DNA of 64,000 nt from positions 248,001 to 312,000 of the forward strand of contig SZOZ01000001.1 of the NCBI GenBank assembly GCA_030263455.1. Direction: 5' to 3'. The notes under the pieces are model-generated. The model searched no databases. It was not told the origin of the DNA and saw only the letters and a list, made by a program, of their open reading frames with translations. Within the stretch, counting starts at the first letter, position 1. Each line of letters begins with the position of its first letter. The translations under genes and the position numbers were made by a program. This stretch comes from Synechococcales cyanobacterium CNB (GTDB lineage: Bacteria > Planctomycetota > Phycisphaerae > Phycisphaerales > UBA1924). Positions 9,529 to 17,598 of this stretch are shown here, one piece after another.

Positions 9529-9617
9529 TTGAGGGGTCAGGCCGACGGGCGGGGGTCGCAACCTCGGGCCGCGCCGGTGGTTGACTCTCGTGGCGCACCC
9601 GCGCCGAGGAGATCCGC

Positions 9618-10442
9618 ATGAACGCTTGGTGCCGCCGGTTGGTGCCGTTCGGCCTCGTGTGCCTTGTGTCGGTCGCGTCGGGCGTCTGCCTGTTCGGTGC
9701 CCAACAGGCTTTCGCTCAGGGCGAGGGACAGCCCGCGGGCGAAGCGCTGCCTTCGGCCAAGTCCTTGTTCGAGCGTCACGTGGAGGCTGCGGGAGGCTGG
9801 GAGACCTTCAAGAAGCAGAAGAACCGCGTGATGCACGGTTCGTTCACGAGCAACCTTCCAGGGTCTCCTCGGCTCCTGCTCACGATCTGGGCGGCTTCGC
9901 CAGACCGCCTCCGTGTTGAGATCGACGAGCCGGGCGTGGGCAAGACGATCCGGGCGTTCGACGGCAAGGTCGGCTGGGAGACCACCCGCGCCGGCGTGAC
10001 GGTGCTGTACGAGGGGGATGAACTCACCGACTTCCGCGAGACGGCATACTTCAACGGCGAGGCTGACTACGACAAGTTGTACGCGTCGTACGAGACCGTC
10101 GGCCGCGTCAACATCGGGGACCGCCCGGCCTACCACGTCAAGGCGACTTCGCCGACGGGCAAGGAATCCGCCGTGTATTTCGATGTGGAGACGGGGCTGC
10201 TGACGGCGAAGGCGACGACGCTCAGGAGCGAGCGCGGCAACGAACTGATCCGTGCTCTCTTCCAGGACTACAAGGAGTGGGAAGGATTGAAGTTCCCGAT
10301 GCGGGTGGTGCAGGCGATGGGGCAGACGGAGTGGCGTGTGCAGTACACCCGCATCGACGTCAACGCTGACGAGTCGAAGTTCCCGAGTTTTTCGCCGCCG
10401 CCCGGGGCGATCGCGCCGAGCGCGCAGCCGCCCGGGAACTGA
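9618..10442 (+). CDS. Exported protein resembling outer-membrane lipoprotein-sorting (LolA-like) proteins
   Basis: 274 residues. Residues 1-34 form a signal peptide (LVPFGLVCLVSVASGVCLFG, cleavage after AFA). The mature part starts with a helix SAKSLFERHVEAAGGWE, then beta-rich sequence with features seen in LolA/LolB-fold proteins: PDRLRVEIDEPG, FDGKVGWET, YFDVETGLLTAKATT and YKEWEGLKFPMRV. There is no lipobox. A periplasmic lipid- or lipoprotein-handling role is plausible by fold only. The last 83 bp overlap the 3' end of the convergent endonuclease III gene. Confidence 0.62.
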   Translation: MNAWCRRLVPFGLVCLVSVASGVCLFGAQQAFAQGEGQPAGEALPSAKSLFERHVEAAGGWETFKKQKNRVMHGSFTSNLPGSPRLLLTIWAASPDRLRVEIDEPGVGKTIRAFDGKVGWETTRAGVTVLYEGDELTDFRETAYFNGEADYDKLYASYETVGRVNIGDRPAYHVKATSPTGKESAVYFDVETGLLTAKATTLRSERGNELIRALFQDYKEWEGLKFPMRVVQAMGQTEWRVQYTRIDVNADESKFPSFSPPPGAIAPSAQPPGN

Positions 10443-11220
10443 CCTTCTCGGAGTCTCTGGCGGTCGTCTTCGTCTTGGCCGACTTCGACGAGACGCGCAG
10501 CTCGCACGAGGTTCCGAAGCGCCTGCAGACCGGGTGGTCCGAGCATGAGGGCATTCGTGCCTTGCAGGCGCGCCGCCCGTGCCAGATGAGCATGTGGCTG
10601 AGGTCGCACCAGCGGCTTTGAGGGAAGAGGGCCATCAGGCGGCGTTCGATCTGCGAGACGTTCGAGCCGGGCGGGGCAAGTCCGAGCCGCACGGCGAGGC
10701 GCTCGACGTGGGTGTCCACGACGAAACCCTCGTTGATCCCGTAGGCGTTGCCGAGGACGACGTTGGCGGTCTTGCGGGCGACTCCGCGCAGCGTGAGCAG
10801 TTCTTCCATGGTGCGAGGCACTTCGCCGCCGAAGCGGTCCGCGACCTCCTTCATCGCTTCGTGGACCGCCCTGGCCTTGTTGCGGAAGAAACCGAGTGTC
10901 TTGACGTATGGCTCGATCTCCTCCGGCGAGGCGTCGGCGAAGGCGCGGGGGGTCGGGAAGCGCTTGAAGAGCGCGGGGGTCGCCTTGTTCACCGCCACGT
11001 CCGTCGTCTGAGCGGAGAGGATGGTTGCTACGAGCAACTCGTGGGGCGTGCGATAGTCGAGTTCGCAGTGCGCGTCGGGGTAGGCCGCTTCGAGCCCGCG
11101 CATCAGGTCGAGAGCGCGGCGCTTCTCGGCTGCGGTGGGCGGTGCATCGTCAGCCCGCGCGGGCTTGCGGAGCTTCGCGGGCGCCTTGGCGGGCCTCTTC
11201 GGCAGCGTCTTGCGGGGCAT
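10360..11220 (-). CDS. nth: Endonuclease III-type DNA glycosylase with an altered Fe-S cysteine pattern
   Basis: 286 residues; removes oxidised pyrimidines and nicks the abasic site in base excision repair. The helix-hairpin-helix LLTLRGVARKTANVVLG supplies the catalytic lysine (K150), and FVVDTHVERLAVRLG supplies the aspartate (D169). The cluster region has cysteines at 219, 226, 232 and 239 (spacing x6, x5, x6). The usual spacing is x6, x2, x5, and the expected third cysteine position (229) is histidine. The last 40 or so residues are basic, lack homology and are encoded antisense to the upstream gene. ATG 11220 lies inside the 3' end of the neighbouring membrane-protein gene. Confidence 0.88.
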   Translation of the reverse strand: MPRKTLPKRPAKAPAKLRKPARADDAPPTAAEKRRALDLMRGLEAAYPDAHCELDYRTPHELLVATILSAQTTDVAVNKATPALFKRFPTPRAFADASPEEIEPYVKTLGFFRNKARAVHEAMKEVADRFGGEVPRTMEELLTLRGVARKTANVVLGNAYGINEGFVVDTHVERLAVRLGLAPPGSNVSQIERRLMALFPQSRWCDLSHMLIWHGRRACKARMPSCSDHPVCRRFGTSCELRVSSKSAKTKTTARDSEKVSSRAAARSARSPRAAAKNSGTSTRQR

Positions 11221-11779
11221 CGTCGTCTCTCCTCGGGCGTGTCGCGTCAAACGCGCCCGCCGCCAACGCGAGCAGCACGAGCGCGGCATTGATGGTCATC
11301 CCCCTCGTCGCCGTGGGGTGCAGCGCCCCGAAGGCGGCACGTTCCTCTTCCGCGAGTTCACTGTCACCGGCCATCGCAGCGGCGCGATAGGCGGACAGAT
11401 GCAGGTCCATGCGGGGGCGCAGCGAGAGCAGTTGCCACGCCAGCGACACGCTCAGCGCGGCAACAAGCCCGATGCGAACGATCGGCACGAGCCGGTGCCC
11501 GCCGAAGAAAGCGCCGGCGATCGGCAGCGTGAGCCAAGCGACGCCGGCAAGGGCGACCTGAGCGCCGTCGCTGGCCCGGAAGAACCGCTCGGCGACATGC
11601 CCGGCGGCGAGCGTCCAATGGGGACGGTCGAACGCGGCGTAGGTGGGGAGCGTGGGGTCGAGAGCCTTCATGGCCGGGAAGATCATGGCGGCGGCCGTGC
11701 CGGTAGCGACCAGAATGCCCAGCCACAGCCCGAGTGTGGCGAGGTGGACCGACTCGACGGCTCGACGGAGCGGAGACAT
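11150..11779 (-). CDS. Small integral membrane protein, DUF4149-like
   Basis: 209 residues with about four membrane segments (HLATLGLWLGILVATGTAAAM, VALAGVAWLTLPIAGAFFGG, IVRIGLVAALSVSLAWQLL, INAALVLLALAAGAF). The N-terminal segment, with its conserved-looking GLWLG and a following FPAM, is reminiscent of DUF4149 proteins; function unknown. The charged C-terminal tail is encoded over the first 71 bp of nth, so the two genes are probably co-transcribed. ATG 11779 sits 6 bp from the start of the divergent TIM-barrel gene, leaving almost no room for separate promoters outside coding sequence. Confidence 0.68.
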   Translation of the reverse strand: MSPLRRAVESVHLATLGLWLGILVATGTAAAMIFPAMKALDPTLPTYAAFDRPHWTLAAGHVAERFFRASDGAQVALAGVAWLTLPIAGAFFGGHRLVPIVRIGLVAALSVSLAWQLLSLRPRMDLHLSAYRAAAMAGDSELAEEERAAFGALHPTATRGMTINAALVLLALAAGAFDATRPRRDDDAPQDAAEEARQGAREAPQARAG

Positions 11780-11785
11780 GCCCGC

Positions 11786-12580
11786 ATGGTATCGGGGAGC
11801 AACGGCCTACAACTTGGCGTGATCGGCAGGCCCCCACTGAGCATGGCCTTGTGTGCGCTGCGCACACGCGACGGTGGGGAGGCGCGTGCGCAGATTGAGT
11901 CGGTCGCGGCGGCCGGGTACCGGTGGGTGCAACTCGACGCCGCCGCGCCCGGGGTTCGCGCCCGTGAACTGTCGCGCTCGGCGCGGCGGGATCTGGCCGC
12001 GCTCCTGCGGCGGTGCGAACTGGGCCTCTCGGGGCTGGACCTCTGGATCCCGGAGGAGCACTTCGCGCTGCCGGAGCACGCCGATCGGGCCGTGGCGGCC
12101 ACTATGCAGGCCATCGCGCTCGCGGCGGACCTCGCCACGCTTACCGCCTCGCGGGGGCGCGTCGTCTCGATCCGGCTGCCGCAGGCGATCGCCGACGGCG
12201 TGGAGCGCTCGCTGCTCGACGCCGCCCAGCGATTCGACGTGCGAATCGCCGATCATGCGTTCCCGGTTCGCGAGCCGGCTTCGTCGGATAGTCCGCTCGG
12301 CGTCGGCGTGGACCCCGCCGCCGTGATGATGGCGGGAGAAGACCCGGCCGCGATCACCGCCCGGATCGGTGGCCGGCTCGCAGGCCCCCGTTTGAACGAT
12401 CTGGATTCCGCAGGGGGCCGCGTCACGCCCGGCCACGGTCGCCTGGACGTCGAAGCCTACCTCGCCGCGACGTCCGTGGCGGCGTGGAACGGGCCGCTTG
12501 TGGTGGACCTCCGAGGGCTGACTTCATCAGCGGAGCGAGCGATGATCGAAGTCCTCGGTGAATGGGGAATGTCAACGTAG
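11786..12580 (+). CDS. Sugar phosphate isomerase/epimerase-like TIM-barrel protein
   Basis: 264 residues. A first beta strand LGVIGRPPLSMALCALRT and strand-helix repeats such as GYRWVQLDAAAPG, GLSGLDLWIPEEHF and LNDLDSAGGRVTPGHGRLD place it in the xylose-isomerase-like / AP-endonuclease 2 TIM-barrel superfamily. GHGRLDVEAYL near the end is the usual 'G-x-G-x-(I/L)-D' region. Several metal ligands typical of active family members are not obvious, so activity is uncertain. ATG 11786 was chosen because the frame upstream is antisense to the DUF4149-like and nth genes. Confidence 0.62.
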   Translation: MVSGSNGLQLGVIGRPPLSMALCALRTRDGGEARAQIESVAAAGYRWVQLDAAAPGVRARELSRSARRDLAALLRRCELGLSGLDLWIPEEHFALPEHADRAVAATMQAIALAADLATLTASRGRVVSIRLPQAIADGVERSLLDAAQRFDVRIADHAFPVREPASSDSPLGVGVDPAAVMMAGEDPAAITARIGGRLAGPRLNDLDSAGGRVTPGHGRLDVEAYLAATSVAAWNGPLVVDLRGLTSSAERAMIEVLGEWGMST

Positions 12581-12648
12581 GGCTTTGACAAGAAGCGTGG
12601 TTGGCCCGTTCTCTTGCCGATTCTGGGTACGCCTCATGCGAGCCTTCG

Positions 12649-13767
12649 TCAGCGTCGGTACCGCGCTGTTGCCGCAGCGAGCGCAAAGATCGCAAGCGAA
12701 GCTGGAGCAGGGATGGGGATATGGGCCATCCAGGCTTCCTGCTGGAGGGTGCCGCTCAGGCCGGTGCCGACGATGAAGAGCGTATTGTCCACGACCGTGA
12801 TGCTTGTCGCCTCCATCAAGCGCCAGCCCATGGCCTGGGCGTCCACGCCGTGCTCGAGGAGGACTTCGCGCAACGAACGCATCCCCCATTCCTCGGACCA
12901 GATGAACGCCTCCTCCTTGACGCCGTTGTGGGAGCGGCCGACGACATACCTGCCATCAGAGGTCACGCCGTAAGCATAGCTGAGTTTGGTCGTCTCGCTC
13001 AGGAACCCAAGCCCTCTCATGCCCCCATCGGCGGTCCAGAGGAAGGCTTCGATGGCGTACTGGCCGTTGCTTCCACCACCTCCGATCGCCTTGCCTGTCG
13101 TGGAGAGAGAGACCGCCGACGCGTCCTTCCAACCCGGCGGCAGGCCCAGATCGACCATGCCGGTCTCTTCGCGCCAGAGGAAGATGCGCCCCCCGCTGGA
13201 ACCCGCAATGACCGTGCCGTCATCGGTCACCCCCGCAGCGCTGCTGCTCGATGCGCCGGGAAGGAAGCCAAGACCCACCATGCCGGTCTCCGGCGTCCAG
13301 CGGAAGGCCTCGCTGCCTCCAGCTGGCCTCCCGAAACCGACAACAACGCGACCGTCACTTGAAACGCCGTTGGCGAAACTCCAACCATCGAGCCTTCCGA
13401 GTGCTTCGAGGCCGACACCATCTGCCCAGCGGAAGGCTTCACCTCCGCTGCTGCCAACCACATAGCGGCCATCTGCAGAGACCGCGTTGCCATAGGACTC
13501 GATGGCGCCGTCGAGTTTTCCGAGCGGGATCATGCCCTCGTCGTGCGTCCATCGGAAGGCCTCGAATGAACCCGGGAAACCGCCGCCGGAAAGGCTGTAG
13601 CCCGTGACGGCGCGGCCGTCAGAAGACACCCGCGAAGCGATGCTGTTGAAGTCGCCGCCGGGCAGGTCGCCGAGTCCGAAGAGCGTCGCCGAGCGTTGGG
13701 CGTGCGCGGCCGATGCGAGGGCGGTCGTCGCCAGGATGAGGAAGCGGACGAACAGAGGGCGTTGCAT
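12649..13767 (-). CDS. Secreted HAF-repeat protein with PEP-CTERM-like sorting tail
   Basis: 372 residues. Signal peptide at residues 1-24 (FVRFLILATTALASAAHA). The body is seven or so HAF-family extracellular repeats of about 45 residues, each reading like VSSDGRVVVG...EAFRWT...GMVGLG; these are predicted beta-propeller blades. The C-terminus PAPASLAIFALAAATARYRR has the proline motif, membrane helix and arginine cluster of a PEP-CTERM/exosortase sorting signal. ATG 13767 was preferred over GTG 13809 and ATG 13800 because it gives a clean signal peptide. It lies 38 bp downstream of the FG-GAP gene on the same strand. Confidence 0.83.
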   Translation of the reverse strand: MQRPLFVRFLILATTALASAAHAQRSATLFGLGDLPGGDFNSIASRVSSDGRAVTGYSLSGGGFPGSFEAFRWTHDEGMIPLGKLDGAIESYGNAVSADGRYVVGSSGGEAFRWADGVGLEALGRLDGWSFANGVSSDGRVVVGFGRPAGGSEAFRWTPETGMVGLGFLPGASSSSAAGVTDDGTVIAGSSGGRIFLWREETGMVDLGLPPGWKDASAVSLSTTGKAIGGGGSNGQYAIEAFLWTADGGMRGLGFLSETTKLSYAYGVTSDGRYVVGRSHNGVKEEAFIWSEEWGMRSLREVLLEHGVDAQAMGWRLMEATSITVVDNTLFIVGTGLSGTLQQEAWMAHIPIPAPASLAIFALAAATARYRR

Positions 13768-13805
13768 CTGCGGACCTGATTGGGTTTCTTGACAGCGCAT
13801 TGCCT

Positions 13806-15182
13806 TCACGGGATTACGACCATGGCGTTGATCAGGACGGTGATGTTGTGGCTCTCATGGTTGGCTGTGATGACGTCGTCGAGGCCGTCCTGGTTGAGGT
13901 CGGCGCAGATCACCTGGATCGCCATCTTGGAGTAATCCGGGCCGTTGCCGGTGTCGAGCGCCTTGTGGTAGCTGGGGTTGCCGGCGACGTACTGGAAGGC
14001 GCCGTCGCCCCTGCCCAGCAGGAACGTGATGGCGCTGGTGTTCTTGTTCGGGCGCGTCACGACAAGGTCGGGCTTGGTGCCCAGATTGAGTTGCCCCACC
14101 GCAATCCCGTCCCACGCTGGGACGAACGGCAGAGGCGGAGGGGACAGGTAGTACGTGTCGAGTTCGTCCTGGGAGCAGTCGAAGGAGAAGTTGCCCCGGC
14201 CGTCGCCGTGCAGGATCTGGATGACGCCTTCGGAGTAGATGAGGCCCGCGACGTCGTGCCTGAGGGTGTTCGCCGAGAAGCGTCCCGTCGCCATGGCATG
14301 GAAGCGCCAGCTCCCGCACGGCGCGTTGCGATGGGCCGTCGTGAACCCGAATCCTCCCGTGTTCGTGAGGAGCGAGATGTTGTTGTCGAGCAGGTTGCCC
14401 GTGACGATGTCCGGACGGACAGGGCCGGACGTGCGGTTGAAGTCCGCGACCACCATCCCGGCGGGCGAGTCGTGGCTGTCGATGTCGAGTACGACCGCCG
14501 CCGCAAGATCGAGGCGGCCCGGATCGGATGGATCGTTGCGGAGGACGTACACCTGGTCGATCGGGACGTACCAGAGGTTCAGGTCCGGCGCGACGGCGAC
14601 GTCGTTGAGGCCGTCCAGGTCGAAGTCCGCCACGGCCAGCCCTCGAACGGGAAGCGGTGTCGGCATGAAAGTCTTGAGTTGGAACCGTTGAAGCGGTTGA
14701 TTCCAGAGGTAAACAAAGACACCCCAGATGCCAGGGGAGTTCTCGTCGTTGGGATCGAGCGAGGAGGTGCTGATGACGAGGTCGAGGTATTCGTCTTCGC
14801 CAGGATTCATGTGAGCGAAGCGCACGTCCGCCGGGACGGTGATCGGGTTGTCGAACTCGTCGTGGAAGTGCTCGGTGATGTCATGGAGTAGTTGGAGTCC
14901 GTCGGCGGGGTCTGCCCAGTTGCCGGTGTTGCGGTAGATTCGCACACCCATCCCGCTCCAGAGGATGCGCCGATTGACGTCGAAGCCGCCGTTGACGACC
15001 GCGAGTTCGGGGAAGCCGTCGGGCTGGTTGCTCGGCCCGGTGACGTCGCCCGCGGCCAGCCCGAACGGGTATCCGCCGCCGCTGCCGAAAAGGACGGGCG
15101 GTCTGAAGATCGGCAAGAGTTCGCCCTGCCCCCACGCCCTCTCCCCGGCCCCGACGCCCCCCGCCATGGCCAGCGCGGCCAC
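13806..15182 (-). CDS. FG-GAP/VCBS-repeat secreted protein; natural start lies upstream beyond a G9-tract frameshift
   Basis: 458 codons in the open frame. Repeats such as VRGLAVADFDLDGLNDVAV, GMVVADFNRTSGP and ICADLNQDGLDDVITANHE are calcium-binding FG-GAP/VCBS blades of an extracellular beta-propeller. The in-frame GTG 15182 and ATG 15167 give a poor N-terminus. A good ATG (15255, with AGGAGA 7 bp upstream) lies in another frame that meets TAG just after nine Gs (15191-15199). With eight Gs the two frames join and give a basic n-region followed by a hydrophobic VVAALAMAGGVGAG signal core. Phase variation, a real mutation or a sequencing error could each explain this. Function beyond surface exposure is unknown. 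Confidence 0.8.
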   Translation of the reverse strand: MAALAMAGGVGAGERAWGQGELLPIFRPPVLFGSGGGYPFGLAAGDVTGPSNQPDGFPELAVVNGGFDVNRRILWSGMGVRIYRNTGNWADPADGLQLLHDITEHFHDEFDNPITVPADVRFAHMNPGEDEYLDLVISTSSLDPNDENSPGIWGVFVYLWNQPLQRFQLKTFMPTPLPVRGLAVADFDLDGLNDVAVAPDLNLWYVPIDQVYVLRNDPSDPGRLDLAAAVVLDIDSHDSPAGMVVADFNRTSGPVRPDIVTGNLLDNNISLLTNTGGFGFTTAHRNAPCGSWRFHAMATGRFSANTLRHDVAGLIYSEGVIQILHGDGRGNFSFDCSQDELDTYYLSPPPLPFVPAWDGIAVGQLNLGTKPDLVVTRPNKNTSAITFLLGRGDGAFQYVAGNPSYHKALDTGNGPDYSKMAIQVICADLNQDGLDDVITANHESHNITVLINAMVVIP

Positions 15183-15190
15183 GACCCTAA

Positions 15191-15199
15191 CCCCCCCCC
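15191..15199 (-). other. G9 homopolymer at a frameshift point
   Basis: On the reverse strand nine Gs interrupt the start of the FG-GAP protein gene. The frame from ATG 15255 (ribosome-binding site AGGAGA at about 15263-15268) reads through MKGFAERSLSAIRSGGG and stops at TAG directly after the tract. Loss of one G would connect it to the long downstream frame. Confidence 0.75.
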
Positions 15200-15389
15200 G
15201 AACGGATCGCCGAAAGAGATCGCTCCGCGAAGCCCTTCATGCTCGTTGCCGCCATCGCCGTTCTCCTGTTGTGTGTGTGGCGCTCCCACCACCCGGCCCG
15301 CGCGGGGCAAGCCGGGAACCCGTGGCCCACGATCCGAATATGCACCGGAGATGCGGCAGCGTCAAGGTCGCTCACGGACATTCCTGCCT

Positions 15390-17540
15390 CTACCGCCCAA
15401 ACAGGCGTGCGACGTCGTGGAAGGTCACGACGAGGAACACCGTGCCGATGAGGAGCAGGCCTGCCATGGTGACGGCGTTCTGCACGGGGATCGGGACGGG
15501 GCGGCCGCGTATCTGCTCATAGACGAGCATGAGGAACTGCCCGCCGTCCACGATCGGGAGCGGCAGGAAGTTGATGACGGCGAGGTTCACGCTGATCAGG
15601 CCGAGAAAGAAGATGAGCCAGATGATGCCGCGCCCGGCGATTCGCGTGCCGAGGTCGGCGATACCGACCGGGCCGCGCAGGTGCTCGACCTTCACCGTGC
15701 CCTGGAACAGGCGTGCAATGGTGAGGTAGGTCATCATCATCATGCGGTGCGTCTCGCGGACGCCCTCGGTGACGGCGTTGACCGGCCCGGTCGTGCGGCG
15801 ACGGAAGGATTCGAGTTCAAAGACCGCAACGTCGAACGGCGGCCGCCAGGACAGCGCGTGCAATGCGGCGAGGTCCGCCGGAGCGATCGTCCACTCAACG
15901 GTGCGCACGACGGGCACGCCATCGCGTTCGACGGGGAGCTCGAGTTCGAGCGCAACTGTCGCGGGTTCACCGCGTTCGAAGGCTTGATGCGTCGCGGCAC
16001 GGAGCGCCTCGCGCAGTTGCGTGAAATCGGCGACCGGGACGCCGGACACGGAGAGCACGTGCGTCCCGGGTCGCGTGATCAGGCTCGCGGCGGCGGGCGC
16101 GGCGGGCACTGCATCGCGGCGCAGGTCGGCGATGGACTCGGGCGGGAGGGCGAGGAGCGTGCTCTCGCGGGCCGTGTCGTCCGCGCCGAAGCCGATCGTG
16201 CCGGCGCGGGAGACCGATGGTTCGAGCGAGACGCGATCGATCGCGCCGGTATCCGGATTCCCGCGGAGAACAACCACCGGCACGGTGCGTCCTGCATGGC
16301 GTTGGATCTCGGCGCGTCCGGCGGCGATGCTCGGGTACTCCAGCGTGCCGACGCGAGCGAAGACGTCGCCCTCGCGCAGGCCCTGGGCGTAGCCGCGATC
16401 ACCCTCCGACGCCGAGCCGACCTTCATCACGGGGGTAAGGCCGAGCAGGTGCGTGAGCGGGGTGACCACCTTCGGGTCGGGGTTCGCGTCGCTGGTCATG
16501 AGTTCCGCGCGCGGGGCAGCGGACACCTCAATGCGCCTCCCGTCGTCGGACTCGAAGACGAGCGGCACGGGTTCTCCGCGCGATGCGCGGAAGGCCAGTT
16601 CCGCATCTGCAGCGCCGGCGAGGTCCGTGCGCCCGCCCGCCGAGACGAGGCGCATGCCGGGTTCGATGCCGGGGAGGCCGAGCCGCGGAGCGACTTCGGC
16701 CCAGGCGTCGGCATGGCGGGCGAGTTGCGGGTCGATGCGGAGGGCGCGCGCCGGCTCGATGCCGAGGTCAAGAAGGCCGGTGAGCGTGCCTCGCTCGGGT
16801 GTGATCGCGAAGCGGAGGGGCGCGATCACACCGGCCCGCTCGACCTCGACAACGACAGGCCGATCCGGCGACGACGTGGCAACGGCAAGCACAACGTCGT
16901 CGAACGTTCGCGGCTCGCGGTTGTTGATCCGCACGATGCGGTCGCCGGGGCGCAGGCCCTCGTCGGTTACGCCGAGGCCGGCGGCGTTCGATGCGACGAC
17001 GGTGGCGGCGGGGCCTTCGGGCCAGACCCGGCCGACCTTGGGCGGCTCCGTTTCGAGGCCGACCATGAAGACGAACATGAAGGCGAGCATGGCCGCGATG
17101 AGGTTCATCACGACGCCCGCGCTGATGACGACCATGCGCTTGACCGGCGGACAGCGCTGGTAGCTGTCGGGGGCGTCGCTGACCGCCCCGGGTGCCAGGT
17201 CTTCCTGGCCGAGCATTCGGACGTAGCCGCCGAAGGGCAGGGCGTTGATACGGTACTCGGTCGGGCTGAGGCTCGACGGGTCGCGGCGTTCGAGGCCCTC
17301 GCAGGCGCCGCGAAGCGCTGCCGCGTACTCGCGTTCCGTTGAGCCTCGCCTCCAGCCGAGGCCCTTGCGGTAGCTGACGATGGCGGGTCCGAAACCGATG
17401 GCGAACGCGAGCACGCGGATGCCGGCCCATCGCGCGGCGAGGAAGTGGCCCAGTTCGTGCACGAAGACGATCAGCCCGAATCCCACGATGACGAGGGCGA
17501 GGTCGAGGGCGGTGCCGAGCAGGCCGAGGAGCGAGTTCAT
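15390..17540 (-). CDS. rseP: RseP-family site-2 intramembrane zinc protease, enlarged
   Basis: 716 residues, against about 450 for E. coli RseP. The first membrane helix carries VFVHELGHFLAARWAG (zinc ligands H28 and H32, catalytic E29). The C-terminal helices carry VINFLPLPIVDGGQ, supplying the zinc-binding aspartate. Between them lie a PDZ domain (GPAATVVASNAAGLGVTDEG... GDRIVRINN) and at least one further PDZ-like unit (GYAQGLREGDVFARVG), with long inserts. The enzyme cleaves membrane proteins such as anti-sigma factors. It is separated here from uppS-cdsA, which often precede it in bacteria. The neighbouring divergent metallo-hydrolase gene starts 58 bp away. Confidence 0.92.
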   Translation of the reverse strand: MNSLLGLLGTALDLALVIVGFGLIVFVHELGHFLAARWAGIRVLAFAIGFGPAIVSYRKGLGWRRGSTEREYAAALRGACEGLERRDPSSLSPTEYRINALPFGGYVRMLGQEDLAPGAVSDAPDSYQRCPPVKRMVVISAGVVMNLIAAMLAFMFVFMVGLETEPPKVGRVWPEGPAATVVASNAAGLGVTDEGLRPGDRIVRINNREPRTFDDVVLAVATSSPDRPVVVEVERAGVIAPLRFAITPERGTLTGLLDLGIEPARALRIDPQLARHADAWAEVAPRLGLPGIEPGMRLVSAGGRTDLAGAADAELAFRASRGEPVPLVFESDDGRRIEVSAAPRAELMTSDANPDPKVVTPLTHLLGLTPVMKVGSASEGDRGYAQGLREGDVFARVGTLEYPSIAAGRAEIQRHAGRTVPVVVLRGNPDTGAIDRVSLEPSVSRAGTIGFGADDTARESTLLALPPESIADLRRDAVPAAPAAASLITRPGTHVLSVSGVPVADFTQLREALRAATHQAFERGEPATVALELELPVERDGVPVVRTVEWTIAPADLAALHALSWRPPFDVAVFELESFRRRTTGPVNAVTEGVRETHRMMMMTYLTIARLFQGTVKVEHLRGPVGIADLGTRIAGRGIIWLIFFLGLISVNLAVINFLPLPIVDGGQFLMLVYEQIRGRPVPIPVQNAVTMAGLLLIGTVFLVVTFHDVARLFGR

Positions 17541-17598
17541 CGCGTGATCCTACGGTGGCGGGGCGTCGCCGTTGCATCGGGTCCAGTACGATCGCGGC

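Noticed and set aside
9365-9619. N-terminal extension of the MFS transporter frame
   Set aside because: Runs across the tRNA-Arg gene; ATG 9364 begins just before the first membrane segment.
14892-17342. 816-codon open frame on the plus strand
   Set aside because: Antisense to rseP and the FG-GAP gene; low-complexity, charged residues, no motif.
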